Shown here: piece after piece, positions 1 through 10,784 of the stretch | How positions within the stretch are numbered: position 1 is the stretch's first letter | How the letters are laid out: every line of letters begins with the position of its first letter | From: Copromyces sp. CBS 386.78 | Taxonomy: Eukaryota; Ascomycota; Sordariomycetes; Sordariales; Sordariaceae | Assembly (NCBI GenBank): GCA_030685235.1 | Contig: MU839278.1 | Span: 1 to 50,308, forward strand | Direction of reading: 5' to 3' | Length of the DNA stretch: 50,308 nucleotides | Program-made: the position numbers and the translations under genes | Notes under the pieces: generated by a model | What the model was told of the DNA's origin: nothing | The model's input: the letters and a program-made list of their open reading frames with translations, nothing else | The model's database searches: none

Positions 1-95
<95 letters not shown>
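1..95. repeat. (TAT)n microsatellite, possible LINE 3' tail
   Basis: An uninterrupted TAT/TTA triplet array opens the window. The Tad-like LINE copies further right end in the same triplet on their coding strand (gactattattatt), and the sequence just after this array resumes in the middle of a Gypsy pol region. The simplest reading is the 3' tail of a plus-strand LINE inserted into that Gypsy element, with its body left of the window. A simple microsatellite expansion cannot be excluded. Confidence 0.6.
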
Positions 96-96
<1 letters not shown>

Positions 97-1741
97 AAAA
101 TTTATATTTGGGCTAAAAATTCAAATATATTATTATTGTTGTATATTATTTAATAAAGATATATTATTATATTCTAATTATTACTATAGAAGCGGAAGAA
201 TTAGCGGACTATTTTAACAACCGTATTTATACCCTTTATAGCCTACTTAATACCGTTATTTCCGACTACGGCTCGTAATTTCTCTTTTTCTTCTAATTTA
301 CTATTTATAAACGCTTAATTATTAAGAAGTTATTAAGTTCCGCTTTCTACCTTTAAATGAATGCTTAGACGGAATATATTAACGTAGAAATAGAATAATA
401 TCTACGTATTTTCGTTAATTAGGTATAAATAGACTAGGTACAATAATTACCACTAACGGAATTCGTAGGTAATAATATAGTATCCGAAACTACAGGTATA
501 ATTCCTTTTTTTACTAATTATAGCTTTTACCTCCGTATAAATATTGAATTAGCGGCAATTATATTATTAAAAGGTTTTTCGCCGGTATAGTAGAAGGAAT
601 ACTTAAAGGCTAGTAAATTACTGTTCGTTTCGAAGTTATTTAGGATTATATATATACTTTTATAAAAAAGGTATAGGATAAATACGAAGCTAACGCTAAT
701 AAAAATTAATTTAACGCGCTAAAATATTATACTAGGGACTTCGTTATATTTAATACAATTAATTTTAATAACGGCAAGCTATACAATAAGTTATACCTAC
801 GATAGGAAGGCCCTTTTAAAGTAGATTGGGCACAATCCTATAACATTAAATTAATTTTACCTATTAATATAAAGTATTCGCTAGTATTCTATATTTTTAT
901 AGTGAAACTTTATTATAAAGACCTTCCTAATTAAGCCGACTTGTAAGGCGACGTACGAATTAACGAAGGTAAAATTATAATTAGAATAAATAGTTACGAG
1001 GAGGTAGCGGAATAAGAGTTTAATAAACTCTTAAATTATTTTTAACGAAGAGGTAATTATTATTAGTTCTATATTATAAAGTGGAAGTATTACAATCTTA
1101 CCGACGAACCCTTTAACAACGTTAAGGGAGTAAGGGATTCCATTATTGTTTTTTATTGCAATTACTTAGATACCCCTATTCCGCCAGCGGTTTAAAATTA
1201 GTTAAAAATTAAAATTATACTTTAAGAGCGGGCCTTAACCCTAAAACGAAGGGCCCTAGTACCTTAAATACGTTATATAGCGTCGCCTACACTTTAAATA
1301 CGCTATATAGTATCCCTAGCCCCGCCCTTAAAACGTTTTAAACGTATTACCGACTTAAAGGAGTAAATTAATGCCGTTGTAGCGGATATTATAACCGGCC
1401 GCGGAGTACGAGAAGCCACGGTCGAATTAGTAAACCGGGAGTTCGAGCCCTTATCCGAGGAAGATTTAAGGAAGATAGACGAATTCTTCTATAAAGTATT
1501 TGGGAGGTTAGCGGAGGTTTAATAAGGAAAGCGGCCCCCGATAAGGAACGTAGAAGTACGGCTAGAGGCTGGGACTTACTAGTAGGGAGATAACGATAAC
1601 GTAGCCGCTTAATTACGGATTAGCGTTAAATCATAGATTGAGGAGTTGGAAGACGGGGATTGAAGCAAGATTCTATCATTTTATATATATATATTAGATA
1701 GATCGTTTGAAGCTCTGTGAGCTTCTTTTGCAGGGAGGTAG
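97..1741 (+). pseudogene. Gypsy-2: 3' part of pol (integrase core, chromodomain) and downstream region
   Basis: RIP-damaged end of a Ty3/Gypsy polyprotein. Nucleotides from about 125 match, with transitions, the integrase region of Gypsy-1 at 33330 onward. The frame around 252-281 reads TVISDYGS*F, the second catalytic Asp block of a retroviral-type integrase (ISDxGSxF), with Arg changed to Tyr and Gln to stop. A TEYINVEIE block (about 371-396) follows. At about 1070-1196 the frame reads KWKYYNLTDEPFNNVKG, which fits a C-terminal chromodomain of chromoviruses. Gag, protease and reverse transcriptase are absent because the window starts inside pol, probably at a LINE insertion. About 540 bp after the chromodomain hold further open but unrecognised sequence, then an LTR. 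Many stops make it non-functional. Confidence 0.82.
1070..1196 (+). pseudogene. Chromodomain remnant of Gypsy-2 integrase
   Basis: This segment is open and reads YIIKWKYYNLTDEPFNNVKG followed by an aromatic-rich tail. It keeps the spacing of the chromodomain core (VKWxGY, then WEP, then N-x-x-G). In chromoviral Gypsy elements this domain follows the integrase and directs insertion into heterochromatin by binding modified histone H3. Identification rests on motif and position only. I did not see the equivalent in Gypsy-1. Confidence 0.62.
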
Positions 1742-1973
1742 TATTATAGGATTACCTGTAATGGCATATAGTACTAGGCACTATATAGTCGAGTCCATTG
1801 GCTATTGGCCAATAGGACCGTATGCACGTACGTACTAGTAGGCTTCGGTCTGGATCTTGGGCACGGTACAGCCTGCCCTATATCCAGACCGCACTCCTCC
1901 CTCCTCCTGCTTTCCTTCCTCGTATAACTACGTTTATCCAACCTCACCCCCAACAGTGTCCTACCCCGTGATA
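1742..1973 (+). repeat. Gypsy-2 3' LTR (232 bp)
   Basis: A purine-rich run (gcagggaggtag) ends just before tattatagg, and the segment closes with ccccgtgata. These ends match the start (t-g/a-ttacaggg) and end (caccgtgata) of the 308-bp LTR of Gypsy-1, allowing for RIP. The interior differs and is relatively rich in CA and TG, so it is little mutated. Immediately to the right the 3' region of LINE copy T1 begins, so Gypsy-2 appears to be inserted in T1. The matching target duplication would lie left of the window. Confidence 0.72.
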
Positions 1974-4680
1974 TCCTTCCTCTTAAACCGCTTATAATAA
2001 TCGTCCCTTCCTTATTATTTACCCCTATTCCTACCTTATTATTATCCTCTAAATTCCTATAATTCTACTAAAGTTTATATAAGTATAAAGGCCCCTTCTT
2101 TCTTTCTATATAAAAATTCCTCCCCGCCGCTATCTTTCGAACTTTCCCTTCTTCTTTATTTAATTAATTTTTAAAATAGCGTCCTCTTCTACTAACTGTA
2201 TTCCCGACCGTCCTCCCGGCTATATATTTAACCCCCTAAGCCTTATAATTTATATTAATTATAATACTATTAAACGTAATATTAATTTCGTTTATATAAT
2301 AAATTCCCCGTCCTTTAAATTCCCCTATTCCTTTACGCCCCCTTCTTCCCTAGCGCCCGAATTCTAAACCTTTATTTAAATATTAATTTCTAACTTTACT
2401 TTCAACTTTCTTCCTAGTTAATAAATCCTCCTTATCCTTATATTTACTTCCCCTCCTCTTTATTAACTATATTAATTAACGCCGTCTATTATATTCCCTA
2501 TTTCTATTAGAATTTAAAATTTGCTAATTATATTTATAATACCCTATGCTTTAATATAATTATATTCCGTATATTCTTCGTAAAATATATTTACTATATT
2601 AATATTAAAAATAAAATTCCTGCTACAATGTTCTTTTCGTTTTCTTTTTTAATATTCTTCGAAACGCCGGTAAATAGAATACTATTTATCCAATTACTAA
2701 TACGAAATATATATTAAATATTCCGTTAAATTATTATAATAAATATAATATTATTTAAATTATAATTATTATTTTATTCCGCTCTTAAAACGATTCTAAT
2801 CACCTAATTCGTTATTTTTCCAAATATTTATATCGATTTCTTTAAAAATGTACGTAAGCGCCTAATTGCGGATAATCTCCTATATAACCCTAATACCTTT
2901 CTTTATTACCGGAATATAAAGGTCGAAAATTATTAGCGTAAAGGATATCGCGAAATATTTTTAACCGATTATCCCTCCGCTCTTATTTTCGGTTTTAATA
3001 GAGGAAATATTAATATTAATTCCCCGATAGTAATTAATAACTTTATCGGCCCCCCCCCCCTGTTAATAAAAATTAAATTTAATAGCGCTACGAAATTATT
3101 AAGAATTAAAAGTTAATATTTAATATATTCTATAAATTCTTCGTCTGCGAAAAACGTTAATTCATTATTTCGGTATTACTTTTGTAATTAAATAATTATT
3201 ATAATTAGCGTAATTTAATTCCTCCCCTTCCTATCTCTCTTATACTTTCTTATTCTAATATTAAAATTAAACGTACTTACGAATATCGCGCAAATTTATT
3301 ATACTACTCTCTTTCTAATTTTATTACTAAATAATATTTATTTAATTTATTAAATTATAATATTTATAAAAAAATTCTCTTAATTTAAATTCCGTCGTCC
3401 AAATAAATTTAAAATTCTTCTTTCGTTTACGGCTAATTAATTACCGTCGTCCAATAATTGGCTATCCGTAAATAATTTGAAATAATATATATAAAAATTT
3501 CTTTACCCGTTCCGTAAAAATAGATTAATATTATAATATCCGGGACCTTCCTCCGGAAGAAAAAGGATTAGAAGCTTATAACTTCCGTCTTTACTTAAGT
3601 AAAAAAGGAATTCTTTATTTTAAATAATAAATATTATTCGTTATTATCCTTTAATTATTAAGCTTTCTTCCTTTTTCGTTTTATACCGACTATATACTAT
3701 TTTATAATATTACTATTAAATTTCGGGTTAAAATCGGCGATAATAAATTTATATTATCGGCCTAATTTAATTACTATTACCGCTAATTAATAATTATAGC
3801 GTAATATTTATTCTTTTATCGTTACTTCTTCTAACTACCCCTTACGGTCTATAATAATTAATTTTATTATTTATAATAGGGGCGGTAGCACCCCTATTAT
3901 TAAAGGCTGACTTATTATAATTATTAAAAATTTTTCTATCGGTATTTATTCTTTAACTCATTTAATTTTAATAATACTGCTTTTTAATTTATTAGTAAAT
4001 AGCCGACTTCTTATTCTCCTTATTTAAATATAATTAATTATTTAAATTATAATCCTTCGGACGAATTTTATTTAATTCGTACGGGTAAACCTTTCTTCGA
4101 AACCCTTAACCTATTTATTAAAATAGAAGTTGAATAGTAGATAAAAATTTCTATTTTTAATATTCCTTATTAATATAGTTTTATATACTTTAATAATACT
4201 TTTTAAATATTTAATTTAATATTTAGCTAGGCTAATTACTATCCTTTGTGATTTACTATAAATTTTAATCGATTAATAGAAAATTAATATTCTATATATA
4301 ATTATATTCCGAATATATTTAATATAAATCCTCTTTATTCGTATAAAAAAATAACCCTAAATTTTCGCCGCTAATCGTTTTAATATATTCGTTTATATAA
4401 TTATTTTCTTTTTTACTACTTTTACGTATATTTAGTAATTAAATTTCTAATTTAATTAAATTTTAAGGAATTTAATTAACCCTATTAATTTAAAGATAAT
4501 TCCCCCGATTTAGAAAATTTCTATTCTTAATTCCTTCGTCCGTATAAAATATATAAATTCTATTTTATTTACTTTAAATTCTATCCCTCTTTTAATTACT
4601 TAACCCGAATAAATATTTTATACCGCTTAAAACGTCTAATAATTTTCCTTAATAATTTTAATTATTATAATAATATTAGT

Positions 4681-4692
4681 ATCGTCGGTAAA
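4681..4692 (-). other. Reverse transcriptase FxDD catalytic site of T1
   Basis: Minus-strand codons TTT ACC GAC GAT give F-T-D-D, followed by T-N, the metal-binding motif C of LINE reverse transcriptases. Homologous sites read FANN in T2 (11039-11050) and T6 (20774-20785), FADY in T5 (16748-16759) and intact FADD in T8 (40082-40093). The Asp to Asn changes are the expected result of RIP (GAT to AAT). Confidence 0.8.
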
Positions 4693-7600
4693 GCCGACGG
4701 TAATTGTATTTTAGATAGTAATTAATTTATAATATAATAGGGTAATAAAAAAAATAAAAAGGATTAATAAAAGGGGGGAGCCTTATAGTACGCCTATTAT
4801 AATATTATAAGGTTAAAAAGTTTTATCGTCGAAAAAAAGAAAACCTTTTCTTCCGGTAATAAAATTATTAACCTATTAGAAAATCCATTTTAAGAATTAT
4901 ATTTCCTATAGTATATATAAGAATTACCTACAATTAATTTTATTAAATACGCCCTTTAAATCGAAGAATATAAAAAACGTTATAACTTTAAATTTCTATA
5001 CTATATAAATTATATCGGTAATTATTCGGATAGCGAATTCGGTTAAATAACTTACTTAATTACCTATTTAACCCTCTAGAAGGAAATTATACTTTTCCGC
5101 TACCTATATTAACCTCTTTACTATAAAGGTTTCGATAATCTTTCTAACGTTATTTAAAAATAATATAAGCCGCTATATCCCGGCTCATTTTTATTATTCA
5201 ACGCTTTTTCTAAATTTTTTAAAAATAATTATTTTCGTATTTTTAAACTGTTAGGGGAAATATCCGAACCGGAAATTCGCTGTAGTAAAAGCCGCTATCG
5301 CCTACTTAAATAATTCCTTATATATTTTCAAAAATTTATTTAAGAACTAATCGATACCTAATACTTTATTAAGTACTATTTTTGAAAGGACTTCCCGAAT
5401 ATCCTTTTTAGTAATTAAATTATTAATAAATACCGGGGTATTACTATTTAATAATTAAATCTAATTTAATAAATAGTTTATTGGGATTTTTATTTTTAGG
5501 AAAAAACGGTCAATAAAAATATTTACTTTACTACTATAATTTTTAATTTCGTTCGCCTACTTATTTTATTTAAAGGGTAATAATTTTAATAAATCTATTA
5601 AATAATACTTTTATATAAAAACCTATTTCTCTAATAATTAAAATTTATTCGAATTTCTTAACGCGTTTATAATATAATTATACTATTTCGCCCTCTAAAT
5701 CTTTATAATAAATTTCTTCTTTTTTATCGCCGCTTCTATAAACTCTTTCTAATTTAAAAGTATTTAATTCCTAAATTAAATTTACTATTTCCGCCGTACT
5801 TCCTTTATTACTATTTTATATTTTAAATTCTACTAATCCGTTTATTTTTTTTAACCTTTCTTTTAATATAAAATGAATTCCTCCGTAATACTAATAAATT
5901 CGCTATCGAACTTATTAAATTCTAATTCGAATTCCTCTATTATTTTAATCCCCTCTAAAATCGATATTCGTTTTTCTACCGCTTTTTATACTTTTTCTGC
6001 GTTTATTAAATTCCAACTAAATTTTTCCTCTATTTCCGCTTTCCTATTTTTTTTTCCTATTTAAATTTAAACTTCCTAAAGGTAATAATCCGAGCCTATT
6101 TACCTATACTATTATATTCCCTAATATTTAACTTCGATACCCTATAAAACTTGTATATAATTAATTATCCCGTTTTTCTCCCCTCTAATCGTATTTCTAA
6201 ACCTTATTAATTCCCTATAGAAAATAATAAGGCTAAATTTCTATCGCCGTACTTAGATAAATAACTTTATAGCGCTTAAACTAATTTTATTTTTTAAATC
6301 CTAATTAGAATAATAGAAATTATAATCCCCTATAATTATATATTAACCGGCTGGAAATTTCTCTTCGAAAAGTTCGAAGAAGGGAGACCCCTATTAATAT
6401 TCTAATGTACTTTAAAAGAAAATAAAGGAATAAATAAAATAAATAATTATTAATTTTCGTAAATTTTTTAATATCGCCGTAGCCTAATCCTTCCTAACCT
6501 AAAAATTTAAATTTTTCAAATTCTACTTCTTAATTATATAAATTACTACTCTACCTTTCTCTAAATAATTAATACTATAATATTTATTACCCTTCGGCTA
6601 ATAAATATCCTTATTCAAATTCTTACCTAGCTCTTAAATTACTATAATATCGTAAATCTCCTCCTATTCGAATAACGTTTTCCTTCTTTCGTACAATTTC
6701 CCTATATTCTAATAGAATATTTTTAATTAAATTATTAATTACTTTATAAAAAATTTCCTTCTAATTTAATAGCGGGCTAAGGGGGTATTATTTTTTTAAG
6801 AATAATAATAATAATTAAAAATATAATAATAATAAAATTAATATAAGTATAATTGTTTACGCTTTAAGAATAAGTATAAACGTTCATTGGGTTTATATTT
6901 ATAAGTTTCGGCCGAAAACCGCCTCTAATCTTCTTAAAGTAATTTCTTTTTCCTCCTCCTATAAATAATTTCTCTAAGGTTGTAATTAAACGGGAATTAA
7001 AGGGGGTATTAAGGATTATAATATTTTTTTCTATTTCTATTGTTGGTTCTAATACCGGTTTAATTAGTTTTTTATAAATAATAAAGTTACGAAGGCTTTT
7101 AATATAATTAATTAATATTTTTATATAAGCCGTTTTTACGAATAAATATTTCTTTTTATTAAAGGCGAAATACCCCGACTTCCTATACGGCTTATCAAAA
7201 ATTAAAGAACTATTTTTATACGAAAGGTAATTCTCTTTTCCTATATGCGGCCCTTTATATTTAATTTTACTGTAATAATTATAAGCGTCCTCCTAGCGAT
7301 AAAATTTCGCCGTATATTTGAAATACTAATATTTAAAGTATTATTTAGGCGGAAATTATAATTTAAAATAATTCGTATATATATACGCTACTATTTTAGA
7401 AGAAAAAGTTCTCTTAAAAGAAAATTACGGCCTTCGTAGTCGCGATTTCTATTAAAAGTATTCCTCTCTCCTCCCTTTCGTATCTCTTCCAAAATTTAAC
7501 CCGAATAATTTCTACTTCCTTATTCCCCTCCCTTATTTCCTATATAATTAATTCGAATTATTTCACGTCGATACTAATTTATAGGACTCTTTTAATTAAA

Positions 7601-7721
7601 ATAATTATAATATTTAAGGATATAACGGCCTCTTTTCTAAAGACTTTTTTAATTTAAATTTAATACTTTTAATATTAATCCTTAATTAATTCGTTGAAGA
7701 TAATTATATAATTTCCGTTCG

Positions 7722-7735
7722 TTGCTATTTTAATA
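7722..7735. repeat. Target-site duplication, left side of T2
   Basis: The 14 bases ttgctattttaata recur exactly at 13337-13350. They bracket LINE copy T2, and T1 continues seamlessly after the second copy. Confidence 0.88.
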
Positions 7736-7837
7736 ATAATAATAATAGTTTTATTCCCTATACTACTTATCTATAGCGCCTTATTAGTATAGGGTACTTT
7801 TCCTAATTCTTTAAAGGAAACTGTACGGCGATAAGCG

Positions 7838-8030
7838 CCGTCGGATAAAAACCGCTAGCTTTTTTCGGTCGTGAATAAATCGCGCCTACTCTATTTCGAT
7901 TTTATTTATAGCGGTACTTACTTACCGCTTTAGTAAATAAGTTACTTCCTTTTTACTGCCTTCGATCTAATATTAGAATAATTGAAATACTATTTTTGTA
8001 CGCTATTTTTTCTTTTTAAATTATTTATAA
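7838..8030 (-). other. LINE 3' UTR of T2
   Basis: Non-coding 3' region shared with T3, T4, T6 and T7. Further left (about 7750-7850) lie two potential stem-loops: a ccctatact/agtataggg-type stem near the tail and a cggcg-ataag-cgccg hairpin. No reading frame is recognised here. Confidence 0.6.
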
Positions 8031-10455
8031 TAATCGTCCCTTCCCTATTGTTTACCCTTATTCCCGCTTCGTTATTATCCCCCAAATTCCTACAACTCTA
8101 TTAAAATTTATATAAATATAAGGGCCCCTTCTTTCTTTCTATATAAAAATTCTTCCCCACCGCTATTTTTCGAACTTCCTTTTCTTCTTTATTTAATTAA
8201 CTTTCAAAATAGCGTTTTCTTCTATTAATTGTATTCCCGACTGTCCTCCCGGCCGTACTTCTAATCCCTTAGGTTTTATAATTTATATTAATTATAATAC
8301 TGTTAAATATAATATCGATTTCGTCCGTATAATAGATTCTTTATCCCCTAAATTCCTTTACTCCCTTACGCCTCCCTTTACTCCTATACCCGAATTCTAA
8401 TCCCTTATCCAAATATTAACTTCTAACCCCGCCTTCAATCTTCCCTCCGGCTAATAAATCCTCTTTATCTTTATATTTACTTCCCTTCCTTTTTATTAAT
8501 TACGTCGATTAATATTATTTATTATATTCCTTACCTCTATTATAATTTAAAATTTATTAATTATATTTATAATATTGCGTCCTTTAATATAATTATATTT
8601 TATACGCTCTTCGCGGAATATACTTACTATATTAATATTAAAAGTAAGTTTCCTCCTATAATCTTTTTTCGTTTTCTTTTTTAATATTCTTTGAAACGCC
8701 GGTAAATAGAGCGTTACTTATCCTATTACTAATACAAAATATATATTAAATATTCCGTTAAATTATTATAATAAATATAATATTATTTAAATTACGGTTA
8801 TTATTTTATCTTATTTTTAGAATAATTTTAATCCCCTAATTCGTCGTTTCCGTAATATTTATATTAATTTCTTTCAGGACGTACGTAAGTACCTAACCGC
8901 GGACAATCTCCCGTATAACCTTAATATCCTTCTTCGCTATTAAAATATAAAAGTCGAAGATTATTAGTATAAAGGATATTATAAAATATTTTTAATTAAT
9001 CGTCTTACTACTCCCGTTTTCGGTTCTAATAAAAGAAATACTAATACTAATTCCCCGATAATAATTAATAACCCTATTAATCCCCTTCCGGCTAACGAAA
9101 ATTAAATTTAATAGCGTTATAAAATTATTAGGAACTAAGAATTAATATTTAATATATTTTATAAATTCTTTATTTACGATGAATATTAATTAATTATTTT
9201 AGTACTACCTTCGTAATTAGGTAATTATTATAATTAATATAATATAATTTTTCTTCTTCTTATTTTTCCCGTACTTTCTTATTTTAATATTATAATCGAA
9301 CGTACTTATAAATACCGTACGAATTTATTATACTACTCTCCCTCTAATTCGATTATTAAATAATATTCGTTTAGCCTATTAAACCGTAATATTTATAAAA
9401 GGATTCTCTTAATTCGGATTCTATTATCCAAATAAATTTAAAATTCTTCTTTCATTTATAGTTAATCGGTTATTATTATTTAATAGTCGGCTATCCGTAA
9501 ATAATTTAGGACGATATATATAAAAGTTTCTTTACCTATATTATAAGAATAAATTAATATTATAATATCCGGAACTTTCTTTTAGAAAAGGAAAGACCGG
9601 AAACCTATAACTTCCGTCCTTACTTAAGTAAAAAAGGAACTCTTCATTTTAAATAATAAATATTATTCGTTATTATCTTCTAATTATTAAGCTTTCTTCC
9701 TTTCTTATTTTATACCGATTATATACCATTTTATAATATTATTATTAAACTTCGAATTAAAATCGGCGATAGTAAATTCGTACTATCGGCCTAATTTAGT
9801 TACCGCCGCCGTTAATTAATAATTATAGTATAATACTTATTCTTTTATTATTACTTCTTCTAATTACCTTTTATAGTCCGTAGCAATTAATTTTAATATT
9901 TATAACGGAGGCGGCGGCGCCCCTATTATTAGGGGCGGACCTACTATAATTATTAGAAGTTTTTCCGTTAATACTTATTCTTTAACCTATTTAGTTTTAG
10001 CGGTACTACTTTCTAATTTATTAGCGGATAACCGACCTTTTATTCTCTTTACCTAAATATAATTAACTACTTAAATTACAATCCTTCGGACGAACCCTAC
10101 TTAATTCGTATAAGTAAACCTTTCTTCGAAAACTTTAACCTATTTATTAAAATAGAAGTCGAATAGTAGATAAAAGGTTTCTATTTTTAAATTCTTTATT
10201 AATATAATTTTATACGCTCCGGCAATAATTTTCAAATATTTAATTTAATATTTAGCTAGCCTAATCGCTATCCTTCGTAATTTATTATAAATTTTAATCG
10301 GCTAATAGAAAGCTAATATTCTATATATAATTATACTCTAAATATATTTAATATAAATTTCCTTCGTTTATATAAAAAAATAACCTTAAATCTTTACTAT
10401 TAATTATATTAATATATTTATTTACGTAATTATTTTCTTTTTTATTACCTCTATG

Positions 10456-10466
10456 TATATTCGGTA
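10456..10466. repeat. Target-site duplication, left side of T3
   Basis: tatattcggta is repeated at 10785-10795, directly flanking the 318-bp insert T3. Uninterrupted homologues at about 4427-4440 and 16490-16503 carry one copy only. Confidence 0.88.
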
Positions 10467-10784
10467 CGATGGGGAAGGGACGATTGCCATGGGCGGTTTG
10501 GGAGGAAGGAGCGGCGTACGAGAACGGTATCTCGATTGTTCTAGTGTTGGATCGAAGGCGGTAGAGGGGAAGTAGCTTGTTTACTAAGGCGGTGGGTGAG
10601 TACCGCTATAAATGGAATTGAGATAGAGTAGGTGCGATTTATTCGCGACCGAAAGAAGCTGGCGGTTTTTATCCGACGGCGCTTATCGCCGTACAGTTTC
10701 TTCTAGAGAACTAGGAGAAGTACCCTATACTAATAAGGCGCTTTAGATAAATAGTATAAGGAATAAGACTATTATTATTATATA
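10467..10784 (+). mobile_element. LINE fragment T3: 318-bp 3' end, nearly free of RIP
   Basis: Plus-strand, strongly 5'-truncated copy of the same LINE family, reverse complementary to about 7736-8060 of T2 and ending in the attattatta tail. It is inserted in T2 in opposite orientation with an 11-bp target duplication. Its composition differs sharply from its surroundings: TG and CA are common and it is much more GC-rich (gggaagggacgattgccat at its start). Its size lies below the roughly 400-bp duplicate length needed for RIP in Neurospora, which may explain its preservation. It therefore shows close to the original state of the LINE 3' UTR. Confidence 0.9.
10677..10691 (+). other. 3' UTR stem-loop of the LINE family
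   Basis: cggcg-cttat-cgccg is a perfect 5-bp stem with a 5-nt loop. It is unchanged in T2, T4, T6 and T7. A second potential stem (ccctatact at 10723-10731 with agtataagg at 10753-10761) lies just before the triplet tail. Confidence 0.55.

Larger units (their letters stand above)
1974..7735 (-). mobile_element. Tad-like LINE copy T1, left segment (3' region and ORF2)
   Basis: Minus-strand non-LTR retrotransposon, colinear over its whole length with T2, T6 and pieces of T5. On the minus strand the region around 4681-4692 reads GF-T-D-D-T-N, the reverse transcriptase FxDD catalytic block (FADD with Ala to Thr). The 3' UTR and tail are missing because Gypsy-2 sits at the left edge. The right edge is interrupted by T2, with a 14-bp duplication (ttgctattttaata), and the element resumes at 13351. 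Endonuclease and RNase H domains are expected from the family, but I did not verify their motifs. CA and TG are almost gone, so RIP hit both strands. Confidence 0.88.

Noticed and set aside
5873..6064. 63-codon open frame inside LINE copy T1, plus strand
   Set aside because: Antisense to ORF2 of the LINE; Ser/Ile/Asn-rich translation of pyrimidine-rich RIP DNA.
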